The notes beneath the pieces were generated by a model. It made no database searches. It saw nothing but the letters and a program-made list of their open reading frames with translations, and was not told the DNA's origin. A stretch of DNA of 10,177 bases from Clostridiales bacterium (lineage in GTDB: Bacteria > Bacillota > Clostridia > Lachnospirales > WQUN01), in contig JAIRVD010000241.1 of the NCBI GenBank assembly GCA_031254075.1, positions 1 through 10,177 on the forward strand. The letters run 5' to 3'. A program made the position numbers and the translations under genes. Positions 6,000 to 10,177 of the stretch are shown here, piece by piece. How positions within the stretch are numbered: position 1 is the stretch's first letter; every line of letters begins with the position of its first letter.

Positions 6000-7304
6000 A
6001 TGGAATGTAAATTTTGCCGGGAATGCGGTGCTTGCAAAAAAATAACAGGAAATAAAATTTTCGCGATTGATGAATATAAAAAATTCGAAAAGCAAAACGA
6101 TTTTTCGCAAAACAAAAAAGGAATCGCAATCGACATAGGCACGACGACGCTGGCGTTTGAATTAATCGACATGGGAACCGGCGCGCGAATTGCCGCGCAT
6201 ACACAAGCGAACAGTCAACGGGTGTTCGGCGCGGATATAATTTCGCGAATAAGCAACGCGAATGAAGGAAACTTGGCGAGCTTGCATAAATATATAAAGG
6301 AAGATGTTCGTCAGGGCATCACGGCAGTTTTGCGGCAGGGCGACGTTGATGAAAACGAAATCGCGCAAATCGCCATCGCAGGAAACACAACGATGCTGCA
6401 TATTTTGCAAAATTTTTCGTGCAAAACGCTTGGGGTTTATCCGTTCACGCCTGTTTCGGTTGAGCTTGTGCGAACAGAGTGGATTCCGCGTAAAGCGCGG
6501 CAGGACGATGACGGTTTTTCGCCATTGGTAATTCTCCCCGGCGTTTCGGCGTTTATCGGTGCGGATATTGTTGCGGGAATTTTTCTGTGCGAATGCGCGG
6601 AGACGTTTTTGCTGATTGACCTCGGAACAAACGGCGAAATGGTTTTGTCGCATGGCGGAAAAATATTCGCGGCATCGGCGGCGGCGGGTCCGGCGTTTGA
6701 AGGCGGAAATATTTCGACGGGAATGGCAAGCGTGCCGGGCGCGATTGCCTGCGTGAAGTTTTCGCCGGAAAAAAACGTATTTAATTATGAAACAATCGAA
6801 AACGCGCCGCCTGTCGGAATCGCCGGCACGGGCGTAATTGATATTTGCGCGGAGATTTTTCGGCATGGGCTTGCGGATAAAACCGGATTATTAAAATCGG
6901 GTAAAAAAATAAATATTTGCGACGGGGATTCCGGAAAAATCTCTTTTACGCAAAAAGATATTCGCGAGGTTCAGCTTGCAAAGTCTGCCGTGCGCGCGGG
7001 AATCGAAATTTTAGTTGCCGAAGCGGGTATTTCTTTCGAAAAAATCCAAAAGGTCTTTCTTGCGGGCGGTTTTGGGTATAGAATGAATGTGGAAAACGCG
7101 GTTGCGTTGGGGCTTATGCCCGAGCAGTTAAAGGACAAAATAATCCCGGCAGGAAACTCCGCGCTCGGCGGATGTGCAAAATTTTTGATGAATCCTTCGC
7201 GTGAAAATGAAATTATTAAACTCGCACAATCAATCAAAGAAATAAATTTATCCGAACATCCGAAATTTAATGAATTATTTTTACACGGATTAACACACGG
7301 ATGA
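6000..7304 (+). CDS. ASKHA-domain ATPase of the RACo/DUF4445 family (corrinoid reductive activator-like) with a short Cys-rich N-terminus
   Basis: This protein of about 434 residues closely follows the C-terminal part of RACo-type proteins, which use ATP to reactivate oxidised corrinoid (B12) proteins. Numbering here is from GTG 5991; subtract 3 for ATG 6000. Marks are AIDIGTTTLAFEL (46-58), NSQRVFGADIISRI (74-87), AGNTTMLH (130-137), PGVSAFIGADIVAGI (183-197), LLIDLGTNGEM (207-217), AAGPAFEGGNIS (231-242), GTGVIDI (279-285), DIREVQLAKSAVRAGIE (323-339), LAGGFG (357-362) and GNSALGG (388-394). The usual N-terminal 2Fe-2S ferredoxin domain is missing; instead CKFCRECGAC gives four cysteines spaced CxxCxxCxxC. 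ATG 6000 is preferred because GGTGAT precedes it by 5 nt; GTG 5991 and ATG 5994 are in frame. No methyltransferase or corrinoid protein gene is nearby, so the partner is unknown. Confidence 0.92.
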   Translation: MECKFCRECGACKKITGNKIFAIDEYKKFEKQNDFSQNKKGIAIDIGTTTLAFELIDMGTGARIAAHTQANSQRVFGADIISRISNANEGNLASLHKYIKEDVRQGITAVLRQGDVDENEIAQIAIAGNTTMLHILQNFSCKTLGVYPFTPVSVELVRTEWIPRKARQDDDGFSPLVILPGVSAFIGADIVAGIFLCECAETFLLIDLGTNGEMVLSHGGKIFAASAAAGPAFEGGNISTGMASVPGAIACVKFSPEKNVFNYETIENAPPVGIAGTGVIDICAEIFRHGLADKTGLLKSGKKINICDGDSGKISFTQKDIREVQLAKSAVRAGIEILVAEAGISFEKIQKVFLAGGFGYRMNVENAVALGLMPEQLKDKIIPAGNSALGGCAKFLMNPSRENEIIKLAQSIKEINLSEHPKFNELFLHGLTHG

Positions 7305-7352
7305 ACTCGGATTAAGCAATGGTTTTATCCGCGCCAATCTGTGTAAGAATAA
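7275..7352. repeat. Long imperfect inverted repeat with internal GGAT direct repeats
   Basis: The arms TTATTTTTACACGGATT (7275-7291) and AATCTGTGTAAGAATAA (7336-7352) pair at all 17 positions in RNA, with two G-U wobbles. A second stem, CGGAT (7298-7302) with ATCCG (7327-7331), lies inside. The left half also carries three near-direct copies of GGATTAA/GGATGAA/GGATTAA (7288, 7299, 7309). The element includes the stop codon of the ASKHA gene (7302-7304) and ends 16 bp before the next start. No T-run follows the right arm, so it is not a standard intrinsic terminator. Confidence 0.7.
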
Positions 7353-7368
7353 ACTCGGGAGTGATTTT

Positions 7369-7998
7369 ATGAACGACATTCGCGACACGCTGACTAACGC
7401 CGCAAAAAGTGTGACAAAAACATCGGGCGACATTTATAAAAAAGCGAAATTAAATATGTCGCTTTCGACGGAAGAATCAAAGCTGAAATCGTTATACACC
7501 GAAATAGGAAAAAAGGTGCATGAAATTTATCAATACGGCGGTTCGCTCGGAAAATTTTTTGACGAAAAATATGTGGAGATTTTAACGCTGGAACGAAGCA
7601 TCGCCGAAATGAAAGAACAAATCGGAATAATAAAAGGCGTGCGAACATGCACAAAATGCGGAAATAACATAGTGATTACATCGGATTTTTGTCCGAAATG
7701 CGGAACAAGCGCGACAGGTGCGTCCGCGGCGACGGCAATCTCGAAACCCAACGTCGCAATCGCGCCCGTTGCTCCTGCGCTGCCGGAACCGTTACCGCCC
7801 GTGCCACCGCCGCCGATGCCTCCCCCGCCGCCGGAAAAATTCCTTCCGCCGCCCGAGCCAAAGGTTTCGGAATTTTTTTCATCCGCGCCCGTCGAAAACA
7901 ACGCGCCGATTCTTCCGCAAAGGAATTGTCGCGTTTGCGGCACAAAAAACGATATCGGCACAAAATTTTGTTTATCATGCGGACGAATAGTAGATTAA
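7369..7998 (+). CDS. Coiled-coil, proline-rich linker, double zinc-ribbon protein
   Basis: This is a 209-residue cytosolic protein with no signal peptide or membrane segment. Residues about 1-90 are charged and helical, with a probable coiled coil around 30-90. Two zinc ribbons follow: Cys94-x2-Cys97 with Cys108-x2-Cys111 (FCPKCG), and Cys187-x2-Cys190 with Cys201-x2-Cys204 (FCLSCGR). Between them lies a low-complexity linker very rich in Pro, Ala and Val (about 125-182). GGGAG 7 nt before ATG 7369 is a good ribosome site. It is the gene immediately before mcsA, where ctsR usually sits, and only 37 bp separate the two, so cotranscription is likely. It has no helix-turn-helix and cannot be called CtsR. 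Helical-plus-zinc-ribbon proteins of this kind are common in Bacillota and mostly uncharacterised. The function is unknown; an adaptor or scaffold is an inference from architecture. Confidence 0.85.
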   Translation: MNDIRDTLTNAAKSVTKTSGDIYKKAKLNMSLSTEESKLKSLYTEIGKKVHEIYQYGGSLGKFFDEKYVEILTLERSIAEMKEQIGIIKGVRTCTKCGNNIVITSDFCPKCGTSATGASAATAISKPNVAIAPVAPALPEPLPPVPPPPMPPPPPEKFLPPPEPKVSEFFSSAPVENNAPILPQRNCRVCGTKNDIGTKFCLSCGRIVD

Positions 7999-8035
7999 TT
8001 AATTGGTTAAACTCGTAAGGAGGGTACGCGAGGAC

Positions 8036-8560
8036 ATGATGTGCGAAAAATGCAATACGAAGCCGGCGTCGGTTCATATGCAGCAATTTCTCGGCGGGCA
8101 GAAGGTGGAATTGCATCTGTGCCAAGACTGCGCGTTCAAAATAGAAAATCCCGAAATGCTCGGTTCGCTTGAAAATATTTTCAAGGGTTTTCTCGACCAA
8201 CTGAATACGAAATATTTTAATAACGCGGGTACGGGAAAGGTTCAGCAGGTGCGTTCGACGAAGGTTTGTTCGCGCTGCAACATGACTTTCGACAAATTCA
8301 AAACGGGCGGACGGCTCGGCTGTGATGTTTGCTATCAATCATTCGCGAAAGAGGTCGAAGTTCTTCTTAAAAACGTTCAGGGAAGCACGCGCCACGAAGG
8401 AAAATATCCGCGACGGATGGGCGCGGGCATTTTAAGCAAGCGTCAAGTAAGCGAATTGCGTTCGCAATTAAAATCCGCAATCGAAATAGAAAATTTCGAA
8501 GAAGCGGCACGCCTTCGCGATGAAATCCGCGCACTGGAAAGCACGGAGGTGACACAATGA
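8036..8560 (+). CDS. mcsA: McsA, activator of protein-arginine kinase McsB
   Basis: This is a 174-residue zinc protein that activates McsB and targets substrates to the ClpC protease. It has two four-Cys clusters: Cys3-x2-Cys6 with Cys29-x2-Cys32 (HLCQDCA), and Cys78-x2-Cys81 (CSRC) with Cys96-x2-Cys99 (CDVC). A C-terminal UVR motif at about 134-169 (KRQVSELRSQL, then FEEAARLRDEIRALE) is the helical hairpin shared with UvrB/UvrC. The MMCEKC...KPA.VH beginning matches the usual McsA N-terminus and fixes the start at ATG 8036, although an in-frame TTG at 8003 is open. AAGGAGGG at 8017-8024 is the ribosome site, with a long 12-nt spacer to ATG 8036. The stop overlaps the mcsB start (ATGA), so the two are translationally coupled. 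Confidence 0.96.
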   Translation: MMCEKCNTKPASVHMQQFLGGQKVELHLCQDCAFKIENPEMLGSLENIFKGFLDQLNTKYFNNAGTGKVQQVRSTKVCSRCNMTFDKFKTGGRLGCDVCYQSFAKEVEVLLKNVQGSTRHEGKYPRRMGAGILSKRQVSELRSQLKSAIEIENFEEAARLRDEIRALESTEVTQ

Positions 8561-9576
8561 CGCCGTGGTATCAAGAAGCCCTCACCGACGAAAATGAAAT
8601 TCTTTCCTCGCGCGTGCGGCTTGCGCGGAATATAAAACGCTATCCGTTTCGCCGAAAAATGACATCATCCGACGCCGCCGCAATGGTTTCCGAAGCGTCC
8701 GAAGCCGTAACAATGGCAGGAAATTTTTTTCGCAAACTTGAAATTCAAACGCTGGCAAAAACCGAGCAAACTGTTTTTTTGGAAAAGCATATTATTTCAC
8801 CGGAATTTTTAAATGGAAATCTCCCAAAGGGACTGCTTATCAGTGACGACCAAAACGTCAGCATTATGCTTAACGAGGAAGACCATGTTCGCATTCAGGC
8901 AATCAAGCCGGGCGAAGGCTTAACGCTCGCATACGAAACAGCGGGGCAAATCGACGACCTAATCGAAGAACGCGTAGAATTCGCGTTTCACACAGACTAC
9001 GGCTATCTCACCGCCTGCCCGACGAACACGGGCACGGGGCTTCGCGCGTCATATATGATTCACTTGCCATGCTTAACAAAATCTGATTTATCGAATAATT
9101 TGCTTCAGCAAATCACAAAATTCGGCGTTGCGATTCGCGGGATTTACGGCGAAGGCACCGCACCGATGGGAAGCATTTATCAAATTTCGAATCAAAAAAC
9201 ATTGGGCAAGTCGGAAGAAGAAATTATTTTATCGCTGCAAAATGTTACACGAAACGTAATCAGCAATGAGCAAAAAGCACGCGAGACTTTACTCACAACG
9301 CGCAAATCATATCTTGAAGACGCCATTTACAGAGCATATGGAATTTTATCAAACGCAAGAATGATTTCCGCAAAAGAAGCGATGGATTTACTTTCCGATA
9401 TTCGTCTCGGGTTTATCACAAAAATTCTCGACGCACCGAAACCCGCAAAGCAAATTTATCAAATTATGATGGAAATTCAACCCGGGCATCTTCAACGCAA
9501 CGCAGGCGAAGAGATGTCTGAGCAAGAACGTGATATTACACGCGCTGCATATTTGCGCGAAATTTTTTCATCTTAA
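8557..9576 (+). CDS. mcsB: McsB, protein arginine kinase
   Basis: This 339-residue kinase transfers phosphate from ATP to arginine side chains of misfolded or regulatory proteins, marking them for ClpC-ClpP. It is related to phosphagen (creatine/arginine) kinases. Visible are SSRVRLARNI (17-26), NEEDHVRIQ (106-114), the signature CPTNTGTGLRAS at 154-165 with the active-site Cys154, and the GEGT..MGSIYQISNQ substrate-side loop (198-213). The phosphoarginine-binding RDxxRA motif is intact as RDITRA (325-330), so allosteric self-activation is expected. GGAGGTGA lies just before the ATG, inside the end of mcsA. The length is slightly short of the roughly 350-360 usual. clpC follows after 15 bp. 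Confidence 0.97.
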   Translation: MTPWYQEALTDENEILSSRVRLARNIKRYPFRRKMTSSDAAAMVSEASEAVTMAGNFFRKLEIQTLAKTEQTVFLEKHIISPEFLNGNLPKGLLISDDQNVSIMLNEEDHVRIQAIKPGEGLTLAYETAGQIDDLIEERVEFAFHTDYGYLTACPTNTGTGLRASYMIHLPCLTKSDLSNNLLQQITKFGVAIRGIYGEGTAPMGSIYQISNQKTLGKSEEEIILSLQNVTRNVISNEQKARETLLTTRKSYLEDAIYRAYGILSNARMISAKEAMDLLSDIRLGFITKILDAPKPAKQIYQIMMEIQPGHLQRNAGEEMSEQERDITRAAYLREIFSS

Positions 9577-9591
9577 AGGAGGCTACATAGG

Positions 9592-10177
9592 ATGAAAGGT
9601 CCTTTTACAGAAAAAGCACGGCAGGCAATACAAAATTCACAGGTTGCGGCGCAGGAGTTCGGGCATTCGCATGTCGGCACAGAGCATTTGCTTTTGGGCT
9701 TGGCTCGTGTGGAAGACAGCGTTGCGGCGAAGGTTTTAGAAATGCAAAACGTTTCGGCGGAAGATATTTACAAGGAAATCGAACGCGCGATGGGAAGCGG
9801 CGGAACGCCGACAACGGGCGGAAGCGAGCCGCAGGGTTTTACTCCGCGGACAAAGCGGATTTTGGAGCAGAGTCATCAAGAAGCACTGCGAATGAAAACA
9901 AATTACATCGGCACCGAACATTTATTGATTTCCGTTTTAAAGGAAACCGAGTCGATTGCGAATACGGTTCTTGGGGCGTTGAATGTTAACGCGCAAAAAA
10001 TGTTTGACGATATCATGGCGATGCTCGGCGAAACGCAAAACACGCAAGGCACGCCGCCGTTTCCGTTTCCGATGAACCCTAACGCGGTGAAAAATACGAA
10101 ATCATCGACGCCGACGCTGGATAAATTCAGTCGTGATTTTACGCAGATGGCGAAGGAAAATATTTTTGACCCGATTG
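9592..10177 (+). CDS. clpC: ClpC, AAA+ unfoldase of the ClpCP protease (partial, 3' end outside window)
   Basis: The first 195 codons of ClpC are in the window. Two Clp N-repeats are complete, at about 3-66 (FTEKARQAI, HVGTEHLLLGL) and 83-146 (FTPRTKRIL, YIGTEHLLISVL). Thr6/Glu31 and Thr84/Glu109 fall where the two phosphoarginine pockets of Bacillus ClpC lie, so reading of McsB marks looks preserved. The insert between the repeats (GSGGTPTTGGSEPQG) and the PFPFP-containing linker (155-170) are longer than in Bacillus. LDKFSRDFTQMAKEN..FDPI begins the first AAA+ domain, whose Walker motifs lie outside. AAAGGAGG 9 nt before ATG 9592 is strong. ClpC unfolds arginine-phosphorylated and adaptor-delivered proteins for ClpP in the cytosol. 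It is the last visible gene of the zinc-ribbon-mcsA-mcsB-clpC run. Confidence 0.97.
   Translation, partial: MKGPFTEKARQAIQNSQVAAQEFGHSHVGTEHLLLGLARVEDSVAAKVLEMQNVSAEDIYKEIERAMGSGGTPTTGGSEPQGFTPRTKRILEQSHQEALRMKTNYIGTEHLLISVLKETESIANTVLGALNVNAQKMFDDIMAMLGETQNTQGTPPFPFPMNPNAVKNTKSSTPTLDKFSRDFTQMAKENIFDPI

Noticed and set aside
6162..6866. Minus-strand open frame of 234 codons
   Set aside because: It is fully antisense to the strongly conserved ASKHA gene; the Arg/Cys/His-rich translation has no domain sense.
7305..7368. CtsR box or CIRCE element before the zinc-ribbon gene
   Set aside because: No tandem GGTCAAA heptads and no TTAGCACTC/GAGTGCTAA pair; ACTCGGGAGT near the ribosome site is too short to be meaningful.
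7676..8338. Minus-strand open frame of 220 codons spanning the zinc-ribbon and mcsA genes
   Set aside because: It is antisense to two well-supported genes with recognised Cys motifs, and it has no ribosome site or family resemblance.
1..10177. CRISPR array, tRNA, rRNA, transposase or phage module
   Set aside because: None was found on reading both strands. Coding density is high with no repeats of CRISPR type, no cloverleaf and no transposase-like protein.

Overview
The window looks like chromosomal DNA of a low-to-mid GC Gram-positive-lineage bacterium (Bacillota, clostridial or negativicute type). The support is an mcsA-mcsB-clpC protein-arginine phosphorylation cluster, strong AGGAGG-type ribosome binding sites before most genes, a kinase-like protein of the Bacillota 'IKEYFP' type, and a YtxH-like small protein. 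I do not place it more finely. There are no phage genes, transposases, CRISPR arrays, rRNAs or tRNAs.

Layout. (1) 1-3694, minus strand: a tight three-gene run transcribed towards position 1. It holds a small glycine-rich single-pass membrane protein, a compact RNase R, and a protein that runs off the left edge. That last protein has no start codon problem but has no downstream end in the window; I read it by hand as a degenerate (catalytically dead) Ser/Thr kinase domain, one transmembrane helix and an extracytoplasmic beta-propeller-like region. (2) 3695-3970: a short divergent intergenic region, then a 54-residue YtxH-like membrane protein on the plus strand. It converges on (3) 3972-5910, minus strand: a Gfo/Idh/MocA oxidoreductase followed by a sugar phosphate isomerase/epimerase-like TIM barrel, a frequent pairing in sugar or inositol catabolism. 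A stem-loop with a T-run lies between the two. A hairpin that could terminate transcription in both directions lies where the YtxH-like and isomerase genes converge. (4) 5911-10177, plus strand: a RACo/DUF4445-type ASKHA ATPase with an unusual N-terminal CxxCxxCxxC, a long imperfect inverted repeat that swallows its stop codon, a coiled-coil/double zinc-ribbon protein, then mcsA, mcsB and the start of clpC.

How the genes fit together. McsA activates McsB, which phosphorylates arginines on damaged proteins; the ClpC N-domain reads phosphoarginine and feeds ClpP. All key residues that I can see for this relay are present: the McsA Cys clusters, the McsB phosphagen-kinase signature and RDxxRA pocket, and the Thr/Glu pairs of both ClpC N-repeats. 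The usual first gene of this operon, ctsR, is absent and its place is taken by the zinc-ribbon protein. I see no CtsR or CIRCE operator, so control here probably differs from Bacillus. The most unusual items are the pseudokinase-propeller protein beside RNase R, the inverted repeat at 7275-7352, and the altered Fe-S-like N-terminus of the ASKHA protein.
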